A stretch of 64,000 nt of DNA, from contig DWXK01000006.1 in NCBI GenBank assembly GCA_019119205.1, positions 88,486 through 152,485 of the forward strand. The letters are read 5' to 3'. The first letter of the stretch is position 1. Every line of letters begins with the position of its first letter. The DNA is from Candidatus Mediterraneibacter intestinavium. Its GTDB lineage: Bacteria > Bacillota > Clostridia > Lachnospirales > Lachnospiraceae. The translations under genes and the position numbers were made by a program. The notes below the pieces were generated by a model that ran no database searches, was not told where the DNA came from, and saw nothing but the letters and a program-made list of their open reading frames with translations. Below, piece by piece: positions 36,127-45,331 of the stretch.

Positions 36127-36168
36127 GGTCAGCGCAGAAGTTTTTCACTGCGCTGGCCTCTTTTTTCT
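36127..36168 (+). terminator. Terminator after glgB
   Basis: GGTCAGCGCAG pairs with CTGCGCTGGCC (one G-T pair) around a 10-base loop, followed by TCTTTTTTC. Confidence 0.88.
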
Positions 36169-36546
36169 TCACTTCCCATTATCCTGTATAACAGTTTACG
36201 TCTGAACTGTTACGATACGATTCGTTGCTTGCCTCCTTCCCCGCTGCCGTGTTATCCTCATATCATCTTATCTCAGGCGGAGGGCACTCGCCCGGATCTT
36301 TCCCGCCGGATAATTTATCATCTCAGGTTACTGTGAATAGTGACCACCCGGGAGATTTTCCCATACCGTATCCTGCATTCGCGGATCACGGTCTCATGCT
36401 CCGCATTCGGAGTTTTATCCCATTCAAACCAGTCGACCAACAGAACAGGGGGAGGTGTTTCCATTGATAACAAAAATCCGCAATTAGACCGCAGCCCGCA
36501 GACCATCTCAGGCTGCTTCTCACGGCAGCCATAACGGAGGAACATT
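36169..36546 (+). other. Intergenic leader of the adhesin gene
   Basis: I see no supported gene here. The 80-codon track ORF at 36225 has no ribosome binding site. The region holds an inverted repeat AACAGTT-8-AACTGTT (36190-36211) that could be an operator, and the adhesin's own binding site ACGGAGG. No consensus promoter stands out. Confidence 0.4.
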
Positions 36547-39500
36547 ATGAAAAAACTGAAACACGTTCTGGCATTTATACTGTCAGCCGCTGTTCTGTTC
36601 AGCACGGGAATGGACAGCCTGGCAGTAAAAAAGATGCCGGAAGAAACGAAACCTGTCCACAAATTGAAGCTAGTACAGCCGGAACACGGTTCCCTGACGT
36701 TGTCCGATGACCTTGAAAATGCAGGAGAAGACTCTTACAGCATACCATCCGGCACAGAGGTAAAGGCATCCGCAAGACCAGAGCACGGTTATGAGATCGG
36801 CCGCATCCTTCTGAACGGAGATCCTGTAGAGTACTCACAAAGCGGAGATGGGACAGCCGGATTTTCCTTCCGGATGCCGGACTGTGACGCCACACTGGAA
36901 CTGACAGTGATACGGAGTTCTTCTGCATCTGCAGACAGTTCCCAAGCCAATGATTCCGGGGACAATAACCCCGGGGCCGGCAGTTCCGCAGCTCAGGATC
37001 CTGCGTCTTCCGCTCCGGAAGGCACTTCCGGTCAGGCAGGCTCAAAAGCCCCCTCAGGCTCAGAAAATTCAGCCTCTGAAAGTTCAGACTCTAAAGGTTC
37101 CGGATCCCCCGGTTCTTCATCCGACAGCACCAGATCCGTACCTTCTGACGGGAGTTCCGCAGACACACAGCCGGAACCTTCCCGGTCAGCTATCCCGTCT
37201 GCCAGGATCTCTCCGGCTTCCGCCGGAAATACCATCACATCCGCTTACATCAAAAAAGGCTCCCAGATCCCCGGCGGGATCGACGTCATCCTGTGGGAGA
37301 ACGGAGAGTGGACTTCCCTGGATCACTGGTCCGAAGGAATCCTGGGGACAACATCCGGAGAGTGGCTTTTCTGCGCAGACCCAACCCAGAATTTCAAGGA
37401 AGGGCTCACCATGACATCCCACAGCGCACGGGAATATTACAGCCAGGACACCATCGATACCGTATGCGCTCTTCTGTACTATATGGACAACTACAGCTGC
37501 TCCGGGCTCACCGATGACCAGAAATATATGATGAAACAGGCATTCTTATGGACTGCCCTGAATCATTCAAAACACTGGTATACAGGCGGAGACTATGTGG
37601 AGATCAACTATGGGAACGGTCTGGCATGCAGCTGTGGATATAATGTGGCCGGACATTACCGTGACCACTACGACGACGGAATACGCTGGCTCGAAGCAAA
37701 CCGGGACAGTTTTGAAGCCTCCGGCGAGATCTTCACAAACGGAGAGAACCAGCCTTTAAGCCGCTGGACTTATGAATATCATCCCACCGGATATGTGGCT
37801 CTTCAGAAAAGTTCCGCCTATCCGGAAGTGACCAGCAGCAATTCCTGCTACAGCATTGCCGGGGCAGAGTACGGAGTTTACAGAGACGAAGCGTGCAAAG
37901 ACCAGGTCGGGACACTCCGCACAGACGAGACCGGGAACTCCAATATCCTCGAACTCAACCAGGGACAGTATTATGTGAAAGAGACGAAAGCGCCCCGTGG
38001 ATACGTCCTGGACGCCAAAGTATATACCGCCGCGCTGGAAGGAAGCAAAACCACCGTCGTCCGGGCACAGGATGTACCTCTGACCGCGCCGGTACAGATC
38101 CTTCTCGAAAAATCAGACCGGGACACTTCCCTTTCGACTCCTCAGGGAAAGGCGTCCCTCGCAGGCGCAGAATTCACAGTGAGATACTATGACGGGACCT
38201 ATGATTCAGATCCTGCATCGTCCGGAAAGAAACCGCTTCGGACCTGGGTGCTGAAAACAGGATCTGACGGGACCACCCGCCTGGATCCCGCATCTAAAGT
38301 ATCCGGCGACGCCTTTTACCACGCAGATGGAAAGGCTGTCCTTCCCCTTGGCACCATCACGATCCAGGAGACAAAAGCACCGGCAGGATACCTTCCAAAC
38401 AGCGAGATCTTTATCCGGCAGGTCACGGCAGAAGGCAGCAGCGTCAGCACCTGGGATACGCCGGAGATCCCCGAGGAGGTGATCCGGGGTGGTGTCCGGG
38501 TAGAAAAGTGGGACCATGAACTCGCAAAAAACACAGCCCAGGGAGACGCCACACTGGAGGGCGCTCAGTTCGACATCATCTCCCTGAATCCTGATCCTGT
38601 CACTGTGGGCGGAAAGACCTTTCAAAACGGCGAGGTGGTCCGGACTCTGAAGACGGACAGCAAAGGCACTGCCGCCACACCTTCAGACCTTCTCCCCTAC
38701 GGGGATTACCGGATCACTGAGACATCTCCTCCCAAAGGCTATACCACATCAGGGGTTACCCGGCGGGACTTCAGCATCACAGAAGACGGAGTCCTGATCA
38801 GCCTCGGCACCTCCCAGACCGCAGTCCGGAACACTGTGATCCGGGGCGGCATCCGGGTAGAAAAATGGGACAGTGAACTGGACCAGAACAAATCCCAGGG
38901 CAGCGCCACGCTGGAGGGAGCCCGCTTCGACATCATTTCCCTGAATGAAGCTCCCGTGCTGGTAAACGGGGCTTCTTATGATAAAAATGAAGTGGTCGCC
39001 ACACTCACCACAGATAAGACCGGCTCCGCCCAAGCAAAGGCAGACCTCCTCCCTTACGGCAGTTACCGGCTGAAAGAGGTCACGCCGCCAAAGGGCTATA
39101 ACAAGACAGGGACTTTATCCAGGGATTTCCACATCAGGGAAAACGGAAAACTCGTCAGCCTGGACACATCCTCCACCGCGATCAAGAACGACATCATACG
39201 CGGCGACCTTGAGATCGTGAAATTTGCCGAACCCGTCGATGGCGAGGAAGATCAGATGCCGCCGCTCGAGGGCATCGTATTTGAAATCACATCAAAGACC
39301 ACAGGGGAAGTGTTCGAGATCACGACAGACAAAAACGGATACGCATCAACAACACAGCTTAAACTCAGCAGCCGCGGCAACCTGGTCTACGATACTTATA
39401 CCGTACATGAAAAGAACACGCCAAACGGTCTGGACTCTGTGGATGATTTTGAAGTATCCATCTCAGAGGAAGGACAGACTCTCTATTATATCCTTGAGGA

Positions 39501-41487
39501 CAAACAGATCCTCTCTCCGATCCGCCTGGTAAAGACCGACAGCACTACCGGGCGTGCCATTCCCATTGCGGGAGCCGAATTCCAGCTTCTCGACAAAGAC
39601 AAGGATCCCATCACGATGACTACTTATTATCCGGACAAGACTGTTTATGAAAGTTTCACCACTGATGAAAACGGTGCCTTCCTGCTTCCCGAAAAACTGC
39701 CCGCAGGGTCCTACTATTTCCGTGAGGTCAATGCGCCCTCAGGGTATCTCCTGGGAGAAGATCTCCCGTTCCGGATCGAGGAAGGCAGGGACTGGTCCGA
39801 GCCCCTTGCCGTAAAATATGAAAACACTCCTGCAATGGGAAGGATCCGCATCACAAAGACAGACAGCGAATCCGGTGCAGAGCTTGCCGGAGCCGAATTT
39901 ACGATCACGGCAGCGGAGGATATCATTACCGGGGACGGCACGATCCGGGCAGAGAAAGGCGAGACCGTAGACACCATCACCACCGGGGAAGATGGCAGCG
40001 CACAGAGTAAAGAGCTTTATCTGGGAAAATACACCATCACAGAGACAAAACAACCGGAAGGGTATGCCCTCCCGGACGAACCGCTGGAGGTCGAACTTGA
40101 GTACGCCGGACAGGACACTCCTGTGGTGACAGGATCTCTAAACGTCGCCAACGTTCCTACGAAACTGATCATCCAAAAGATCTCCGGGGATACAGAAGAA
40201 CCGCTGGAAGGAGTGACCTTTGCCATATGGGAGAAGGACCCTGACGCCGGCACAGAAGACAGCGGATCATCTGAAGAAGCGGGAGCGGAAACCGACGGAT
40301 CATCTGAAGAGACCGGAGCAGAAATCGACAGTTCTTCCGGCGAAGACCTCGCAGAAGTCGGCAGCATCATCCAGCCGCCTGCATCCGCCCAAAATTTTGT
40401 CACCGATAAAAACGGGCAGATCACTCTCCCATATCTGCCCCCCGGCACTTACTGTATCCTTGAAACAGAAGGGCTTCCCGGATACGCTTTCGACGGAGAG
40501 ATCCGGGAGATCACCATTGGGCAGGATGGCAGGATAGGAGGTGAACCATCCATGACTATGACAGTTGAAAATCAAAAGACAAAGATCACTCAGACCAGCG
40601 CAGTCAGCACGGACACCGGCACCCGCCTGGGGATCGCCCGGGAGGACACCGTGATCCGGGATACAGTGAGCATGGTCGACCTGCAGATTGGGCAGGAATA
40701 TCTTCTCCGCGCCGAACTGATGGACACAGAGACAGGAGAGCCGTTGGAAAATGCAGATAACATAACAGTCTCCGCAGAAAAGACATTTACGGCAGATGTA
40801 TCGGATATGGAAGTAGAAATCGAGATCCCGCTGGATGCTTCTGCTCTTGCCGGCAGGACCATCACTGTCTTCGACACACTGTATATCGGAGATACGGAGG
40901 CGGCAGCACACAGAGACATCAGCGCCGAGAGCCAGCAGGTCACATTCCCGGAACATCAGATCGGCACGACAGCCCTGGGGGAACAGACCGGGACCCATGA
41001 CCTTCCCGCTGAAAAGGATGCAGTCATCATCGATACTGTTTCCTACAAAGGGCTGATCCCCGGTCTTGAGTATGAACTCCGGGGCGCCGTGGCAGACAAA
41101 AAGACCGGAAAGATCTTTTTGGAAAGCAAAGAAGAACTGTGGGTCTCACAGACGTTCACTCCCGAGTCTGACACCGGAACTGTCGAGATGAGATTCTGTC
41201 TCGACACATCCGGACTGGCAGGGAAAGAATTCGTCATTTTTGAATATCTCTGGCAGGGTGATGATCTGGTGACCTCTCATGAGGACCTGTCCGACAAAGG
41301 TCAGACCGTGCGCGTCCTCATCCCTGAGGAAGTCAAAAAAGATGTCCCCGGGACAGGTGACGACGCAGGGCTCGCCTCACTGACTGCACTTGCAGGTCTG
41401 ACCGGGCTTGCCGCCATCACAGGCGCCGGGGCTTATCTGGCTTCAAGGAGAAAACACAGGAGGCGCGGAAGGCGCAGACACTCATAA
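36547..41487 (+). CDS. Sortase-anchored surface adhesin with thioester, Cna-B/SpaA and VaFE domains
   Basis: A 1646-residue cell-wall protein. A signal peptide covers about residues 1-27, then an InlB-like beta domain (to about 130), a Ser/Gly-rich linker (130-235) and a thioester-like domain (about 245-410: WLFCADPTQ with MMKQAFLWTAL, the Cys-Gln pair able to bond covalently to host amines). Eight Cna-B-type repeats follow, marked by E-box motifs such as ETKAPRGY, ETSPPKGY and ETKQPEGY, then two VaFE-type repeats (about 1350-1590), a VPGTGD sorting signal at residue 1600, a hydrophobic helix and an Arg/Lys tail. No sortase gene is nearby. Confidence 0.9.
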   Translation: MKKLKHVLAFILSAAVLFSTGMDSLAVKKMPEETKPVHKLKLVQPEHGSLTLSDDLENAGEDSYSIPSGTEVKASARPEHGYEIGRILLNGDPVEYSQSGDGTAGFSFRMPDCDATLELTVIRSSSASADSSQANDSGDNNPGAGSSAAQDPASSAPEGTSGQAGSKAPSGSENSASESSDSKGSGSPGSSSDSTRSVPSDGSSADTQPEPSRSAIPSARISPASAGNTITSAYIKKGSQIPGGIDVILWENGEWTSLDHWSEGILGTTSGEWLFCADPTQNFKEGLTMTSHSAREYYSQDTIDTVCALLYYMDNYSCSGLTDDQKYMMKQAFLWTALNHSKHWYTGGDYVEINYGNGLACSCGYNVAGHYRDHYDDGIRWLEANRDSFEASGEIFTNGENQPLSRWTYEYHPTGYVALQKSSAYPEVTSSNSCYSIAGAEYGVYRDEACKDQVGTLRTDETGNSNILELNQGQYYVKETKAPRGYVLDAKVYTAALEGSKTTVVRAQDVPLTAPVQILLEKSDRDTSLSTPQGKASLAGAEFTVRYYDGTYDSDPASSGKKPLRTWVLKTGSDGTTRLDPASKVSGDAFYHADGKAVLPLGTITIQETKAPAGYLPNSEIFIRQVTAEGSSVSTWDTPEIPEEVIRGGVRVEKWDHELAKNTAQGDATLEGAQFDIISLNPDPVTVGGKTFQNGEVVRTLKTDSKGTAATPSDLLPYGDYRITETSPPKGYTTSGVTRRDFSITEDGVLISLGTSQTAVRNTVIRGGIRVEKWDSELDQNKSQGSATLEGARFDIISLNEAPVLVNGASYDKNEVVATLTTDKTGSAQAKADLLPYGSYRLKEVTPPKGYNKTGTLSRDFHIRENGKLVSLDTSSTAIKNDIIRGDLEIVKFAEPVDGEEDQMPPLEGIVFEITSKTTGEVFEITTDKNGYASTTQLKLSSRGNLVYDTYTVHEKNTPNGLDSVDDFEVSISEEGQTLYYILEDKQILSPIRLVKTDSTTGRAIPIAGAEFQLLDKDKDPITMTTYYPDKTVYESFTTDENGAFLLPEKLPAGSYYFREVNAPSGYLLGEDLPFRIEEGRDWSEPLAVKYENTPAMGRIRITKTDSESGAELAGAEFTITAAEDIITGDGTIRAEKGETVDTITTGEDGSAQSKELYLGKYTITETKQPEGYALPDEPLEVELEYAGQDTPVVTGSLNVANVPTKLIIQKISGDTEEPLEGVTFAIWEKDPDAGTEDSGSSEEAGAETDGSSEETGAEIDSSSGEDLAEVGSIIQPPASAQNFVTDKNGQITLPYLPPGTYCILETEGLPGYAFDGEIREITIGQDGRIGGEPSMTMTVENQKTKITQTSAVSTDTGTRLGIAREDTVIRDTVSMVDLQIGQEYLLRAELMDTETGEPLENADNITVSAEKTFTADVSDMEVEIEIPLDASALAGRTITVFDTLYIGDTEAAAHRDISAESQQVTFPEHQIGTTALGEQTGTHDLPAEKDAVIIDTVSYKGLIPGLEYELRGAVADKKTGKIFLESKEELWVSQTFTPESDTGTVEMRFCLDTSGLAGKEFVIFEYLWQGDDLVTSHEDLSDKGQTVRVLIPEEVKKDVPGTGDDAGLASLTALAGLTGLAAITGAGAYLASRRKHRRRGRRRHS
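38485..39200 (+). repeat. Tandem duplicated Cna-B units within the adhesin
   Basis: Two consecutive modules of about 120 residues share near-identical motifs: IRGGVRVEKWDHEL / IRGGIRVEKWDSEL, ATLEGAQFDIISLN / ATLEGARFDIISLN and DLLPYGDYRITE / DLLPYGSYRLKE. This points to internal duplication, and the copy number may vary between strains. Confidence 0.8.
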
Positions 41488-41526
41488 ATCAGCCATTAGA
41501 AGGCAGGATATTCATTAATAACAACG

Positions 41527-41568
41527 GAAGGGACAGCTTCATGAAACAGATCATGGAACTGCCCCTTC
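41527..41568. terminator. Terminator between the adhesin and mazG
   Basis: GAAGGGACAGCTTCATG pairs with CATGGAACTGCCCCTTC (two mismatches), followed by TTCTCTTG. It lies between converging genes. Confidence 0.75.
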
Positions 41569-41599
41569 TTCTCTTGTATAGTTTTCCTGTCAGAACCGT

Positions 41600-42088
41600 T
41601 TAATCTACTTTTGTTTTCCCAAATCCTTTCCTCTCTGCCGCCGCATCGATCAGTTCCTTTGCCTCCTCAAATGCCTCCGGCAGATAAGCCTCCGTCCATT
41701 CTTTTCCGGCTTTCTCCTGTTTCTTGATCTCATCCCATTTTGTCAGTACCTCACCGGAGTCAGAAACAACAGCATTGCCGAACACATGAGGATGGCGGCG
41801 GATCATTTTGTCAATGATCGTCTGGATCACATCGTCCATAGTAAAATATCCTTCCTCCTCCGCGATTCGGGCATGCATCACCACCTGCATGAGCAGATCT
41901 CCCAGTTCCTCCTTCAGGTTGTCCGGGTCTCCGGTCTGTTCCAGGATATTGATCCCGCAGATCACTTCTGCCGCCTCTTCGATGCACGGCTTTTTCAGGC
42001 TCATATGGGTCTGTTCCCGGTCCCACGGACAGCCGTCCGGAGCCCGGAGTTTTTCGATGATGTCTTCAAATTCTTCAAACTTTGTCAT
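41600..42088 (-). CDS. mazG: MazG-type nucleotide pyrophosphohydrolase
   Basis: Hydrolyses NTPs or dNTPs to monophosphates, either cleaning damaged nucleotides or modulating nucleotide pools. The 162-residue protein is a single MazG domain: RAPDGCPWDREQTHMSL is the classic start, the Mg-binding EEAAEVICGI and EELGDLLMQVVMHARI helices follow, then RRHPHVFG and KWDEIKKQEK. It is shorter than two-domain E. coli MazG, as is common in Firmicutes. AAGGGGAT precedes the ATG. Confidence 0.93.
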   Translation of the reverse strand: MTKFEEFEDIIEKLRAPDGCPWDREQTHMSLKKPCIEEAAEVICGINILEQTGDPDNLKEELGDLLMQVVMHARIAEEEGYFTMDDVIQTIIDKMIRRHPHVFGNAVVSDSGEVLTKWDEIKKQEKAGKEWTEAYLPEAFEEAKELIDAAAERKGFGKTKVD

Positions 42089-42109
42089 TTTATGATGATC
42101 CCCTTCCCT

Positions 42110-43087
42110 TTATCTGTCAGCCGGGAAGCGGATTCCCTGCTGTGCGCGCGCCTCGTCCATGATCCTCATCTCTGTCTCAGAGTTTTTAAGCCATCTGTGT
42201 TCCACCGCTCCGGCACGGATCAGCCGGATGAATTCCTCTGTTTCATATACCATATTGTTTGATGTCTTCGGGATATCCGGCTTCTCTTCTTTCCCGTCAC
42301 GGAAACAGATCGTGACCTCCTGGGGCTCCGAAATCCTGTCGATCAGCATCACACCGTTCTCCCCCTGTATCTGGCTTGGCACACGGGAATCTGTGATCTT
42401 TGAGTATACCAGTTCTCCCTGCATCCCGTCATATTCTACCAGGATCGTCCCGGCGCCCTCAAACCCGTTGGACAGCTTCAGGCTGCTGCTCTGTATCCGC
42501 TCCGGCATACCGAACAGGTCTGCAAGCGGATGGACACAATACACCCCGATATCCATCAAAGCACTGTTTGACAGTTCCGGCTTAAATGCATTTTCTATGA
42601 TCCCGTTCTTAAACTTGTCGTAACGGCTGGAGTACTGGCAGAACTGAAATGATACCCTCCGGATCGCACCAAGTTCATGCAGGTTCTCCCTGACCGCGGA
42701 GAACCCCGGAGAAAATACAGAGCGCATCGCCTCAAGAAGGATCACGCCGTTCTCCATCGCAGTCTCTTTCATCCGGCAGAATTCATCCAGATTCGAGGCG
42801 ACCGGCTTCTCAACAAGGACATGTTTCCCCGCCCGCATCATCTGTATGCTCTGCGGCGCATGACAGCAGTTTGGGCTTGCCACATAGACTGCATCCACAT
42901 CCGGACTCGCCGCCAGCTCATCCAGGCTGTCAAAGGTCAGCTCTGCTCCGTGCCGCCGTGCGTACTCTTCCGCCTTCTCCATGGTCCTGGAGTATACCGC
43001 TTTCAGGCGGAATTCCGGCACGGACGATGCCGCCTCAAGAAAGCGGTCCGTTATGAAATTGGTCCCTATCACTGCAAAATCTATCAT
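42110..43087 (-). CDS. Gfo/Idh/MocA family oxidoreductase
   Basis: A 325-residue NAD(P)-dependent enzyme. The Rossmann start (IDFAVIGTNFITDRFLEAA) is unusual in having GTNF instead of GxGxxG, as in the YrbE/trans-1,2-dihydrobenzene-diol-dehydrogenase-like branch. AGKHVLVEKPVASNLDEF provides the conserved lysine. The substrate is probably a sugar or cyclitol. GGAGGGAGG precedes the ATG. It lies 22 bases upstream of mazG on the same strand and may be co-transcribed. Confidence 0.87.
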   Translation of the reverse strand: MIDFAVIGTNFITDRFLEAASSVPEFRLKAVYSRTMEKAEEYARRHGAELTFDSLDELAASPDVDAVYVASPNCCHAPQSIQMMRAGKHVLVEKPVASNLDEFCRMKETAMENGVILLEAMRSVFSPGFSAVRENLHELGAIRRVSFQFCQYSSRYDKFKNGIIENAFKPELSNSALMDIGVYCVHPLADLFGMPERIQSSSLKLSNGFEGAGTILVEYDGMQGELVYSKITDSRVPSQIQGENGVMLIDRISEPQEVTICFRDGKEEKPDIPKTSNNMVYETEEFIRLIRAGAVEHRWLKNSETEMRIMDEARAQQGIRFPADR

Positions 43088-43209
43088 AAAATGCCTCCCT
43101 CCAAACGCAGGATCCCGGGTATATCTGCACCCATTTTACTACGTTTAAAAAAGCGGTTCAAGATTGCTTTCGTACCAAAATCGCGATATAGGAAATGCGG
43201 GTTATGCCT

Positions 43210-43237
43210 TTGACTCACCTCTGAGATGTGCTAAAAT
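43210..43237 (+). promoter_or_regulatory. Promoter of the Rpn-type nuclease gene
   Basis: TTGACT, a 16-base spacer and TAAAAT lie 60 bases upstream of the start codon. Confidence 0.6.
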
Positions 43238-43258
43238 AATCTCGTAAGGCTGGCGCAC

Positions 43259-43286
43259 TTTCCTGTATCAGCGCACTGACAGGAAA
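43259..43286 (+). promoter_or_regulatory. Leader hairpin overlapping the ribosome binding site
   Basis: TTTCCTGT pairs with ACAGGAAA around a 12-base loop. The 3' arm overlaps the start of the Shine-Dalgarno AAAGGAG of the Rpn-type gene, so the hairpin could limit translation. Confidence 0.4.
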
Positions 43287-43297
43287 GGAGAAGTTTT

Positions 43298-44179
43298 ATG
43301 ACCTCAGCAAACAGCAGCCCGACAAAAAAAGATCACACCGACGACAAATTTATCATGCTTCCCACCGTAGACGTATGTTTCAAGAGCCTGATGAACAATC
43401 CAAAAGTGAGAAAAGGATTTATCGCAGCGCTCTTGAACGTCGCTCCAGAGACGATCGCAGAAACCACACTGCTCCCCACGGCACTTCGACAGGATTATCC
43501 TGACGATAAGCTGGGAATTCTCGATGTCCGTGTATCACTGGAAGACAGACAACAATTTGATATGGAAATGCAGGTGGCATACTTCGAATACTGGGACGCC
43601 CGGATCCTGTTCTACCTGAGCAAAATTTTTACGGACCAGCTGAAAAAAGGCGAACCTTATGAAAATCTCAAAAAATGCATCCATGTGAGCATCCTGGATT
43701 TCATTTACTTTGAAGATGATGACGACTGTCACCGCACGATCTGCTTCTGCGATGAAAAAACCGGCAAAAAGTATACCGATCTGATGGAAATACAGATCCT
43801 CGAACTCAAAAAACTGCCGAAAGAACTAAAAAACGATCCAGATATCCTCAACTGGATGCGTTTCCTCGGAGGGAAGACCCGAAGGGAGTTTGAAGCCATG
43901 GCAAAGAAAGACGAATATATCGAAGAAGCTTACAGAGAACTCGAGAAACTCAGCGCTGACGAACAGGCAAAACTTGAGTATGAAGCCCGTGAGAAAGCGA
44001 TCCGGGATCATAATTCTCAGATGAACAGTGCCCTGAAGCGCGGAATGGAAAAAGGGCAAAGATCACTTATCCGGACCATGCTCAAAAACGGCGCCGAACC
44101 TGATCTGATCGCAAAGCTGACCGGACTCAGCCTGGCTGAGATCAAAGAGGCAGAGAAACTACCGGACAGCGCTTCCTAG
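43298..44179 (+). CDS. Rpn/PD-(D/E)XK nuclease family protein
   Basis: A 293-residue protein of the transposase-like PD-(D/E)XK group (Rpn family; recombination-promoting nuclease). The N-terminus (DDKFIMLPTVDVCFKSLMNNPKV) and catalytic pattern GILDVRVSLEDRQQFDMEMQ (Asp76, Glu90, Gln92) match. Partway in, YFEYWDARILFYLSKIF is typical. The C-terminal quarter is charged coiled coil with a short helix (LKNGAEPDLIAKLTGLSLAEI) often seen in these proteins. There are no inverted-repeat ends, so it is not obviously mobile. Its biological role is uncertain. Confidence 0.85.
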   Translation: MTSANSSPTKKDHTDDKFIMLPTVDVCFKSLMNNPKVRKGFIAALLNVAPETIAETTLLPTALRQDYPDDKLGILDVRVSLEDRQQFDMEMQVAYFEYWDARILFYLSKIFTDQLKKGEPYENLKKCIHVSILDFIYFEDDDDCHRTICFCDEKTGKKYTDLMEIQILELKKLPKELKNDPDILNWMRFLGGKTRREFEAMAKKDEYIEEAYRELEKLSADEQAKLEYEAREKAIRDHNSQMNSALKRGMEKGQRSLIRTMLKNGAEPDLIAKLTGLSLAEIKEAEKLPDSAS

Positions 44180-44288
44180 CCCCCCTTCTTTCCGGATCGG
44201 ACCTGCAGTACAAATGAAACCAGGCTCTTGCCCCGACCAAAAAATATGCATCTATCACAAAAACCCGACGCCTGCAGTAAAATCTATG

Positions 44289-44324
44289 GCTTCTGCCGCG
44301 CATAGGAGGCAGCGCGGCAGAAGC
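44289..44324. terminator. Strong hairpin terminator between the nuclease and fructokinase genes
   Basis: GCTTCTGCCGCGC pairs perfectly with GCGCGGCAGAAGC around a 10-base loop. It is positioned 15 bases beyond the fructokinase stop (minus strand) and also after the nuclease gene. The T-tract is weak on both sides. Confidence 0.7.
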
Positions 44325-44339
44325 TATATTATCTGTATC

Positions 44340-45299
44340 TCATCTGTCAATAGTCTTTTCTATCTCCACCCTCGACGGCATCACCTTCAGTGCGCCCCGT
44401 CTCGTCGTGACGACGGACGCCGCGGCGTTCGCGAAGGTCAACATCTCACTCAGATTCTGCTCCGTCAGTCCGTTTATCCCCTTTTCCAGGATCCCGGCGA
44501 GGATGCATCCGCAGAACGTGTCTCCTGCTCCGGTAGTCTCGATCGTATCGGCTCGCAGGAAAGGCGCCGCTTCCACGATATGTCCTTTATAATATGCCCT
44601 GCTGCCCTCTTTTCCCATAGATACGAGGATCAGCGGAATATGGTATCTGCTGCCTATCCACTCCACGCCTTCCGTGTAGTCCTCTTTCCCTGTCAGCCAG
44701 GTGATCTCATTATCTGAGATCTTCAGGATATGGCAGTGTTCCAGTCCCCACAGGACCTGTTCCTTCGCCTCTTCCAGGCTGTTCCAGAGGGGCGGGCGGA
44801 GGTTCGGATCAAAGGAAAGGATACAGCCTGCTTCTTCCGCGATACGAACTGCCTTCTTTGTAGCTGCCCGTACGCCCTCATGGGTCATGGAAAGGGTACC
44901 GAAGTGAAATATCTTCGAATCACGGATCAGATCTTCCGAGATTTCATCCTCTCTCAGCATCATATCTGCCCCCGGATCACGGTAGAATGAGAAGTCACGG
45001 TCCCCGTCCGGAAAAGTATGGACGACGGCAAGTGTAGTATGGACTTCTTCATCCGTCATAAGGTATTCTGAACAGATCCCCGCTTCCATGATCGCGGTCC
45101 TGAGCTGATCCCCAAAGCAGTCCCTGCCGACTTTCCCGATAAACGCCGTCCGGTACCCCAGCTTCGCCAGCATGGCAAGGACATTGCAGGGTGCTCCGCC
45201 CGGATTCGCCTCGAACAAAGGGTTCCCCTGGGCGCTGATACCGTTTTCAGTAAAATCGATCAGAAGCTCTCCGAGAGCGGTCACGTCATATTTCTTCAT
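44340..45299 (-). CDS. scrK: PfkB family fructokinase
   Basis: Phosphorylates fructose to fructose 6-phosphate with ATP. The protein of about 319 residues has the ribokinase-fold start DVTALGELLIDF, the sugar-binding NPGGAPCNVLAMLAKLG and the PfkB signature with catalytic Asp, ETTGAGDTFCGCILAG. The chosen start MKKYDVT has GGAAG 6 bases upstream; the track's GTG 12 codons earlier overlaps the GH32 stop and is an alternative. It is last in the importer-GH32 operon, so the released fructose enters glycolysis via the pfkA step. Confidence 0.88.
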   Translation of the reverse strand: MKKYDVTALGELLIDFTENGISAQGNPLFEANPGGAPCNVLAMLAKLGYRTAFIGKVGRDCFGDQLRTAIMEAGICSEYLMTDEEVHTTLAVVHTFPDGDRDFSFYRDPGADMMLREDEISEDLIRDSKIFHFGTLSMTHEGVRAATKKAVRIAEEAGCILSFDPNLRPPLWNSLEEAKEQVLWGLEHCHILKISDNEITWLTGKEDYTEGVEWIGSRYHIPLILVSMGKEGSRAYYKGHIVEAAPFLRADTIETTGAGDTFCGCILAGILEKGINGLTEQNLSEMLTFANAAASVVTTRRGALKVMPSRVEIEKTIDR

Positions 45300-45331
45300 T
45301 TCCATCTTCCGGCGGTCACTCAGGATCCGCC

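Noticed and set aside
36225-36467. 80-codon ORF upstream of the adhesin
   Set aside because: No ribosome binding site and no protein-like composition; probably leader sequence.
43298-44179. Mobile element call for the Rpn-type gene
   Set aside because: No terminal inverted repeats or target duplications seen around it; the family name 'transposase' is historical.
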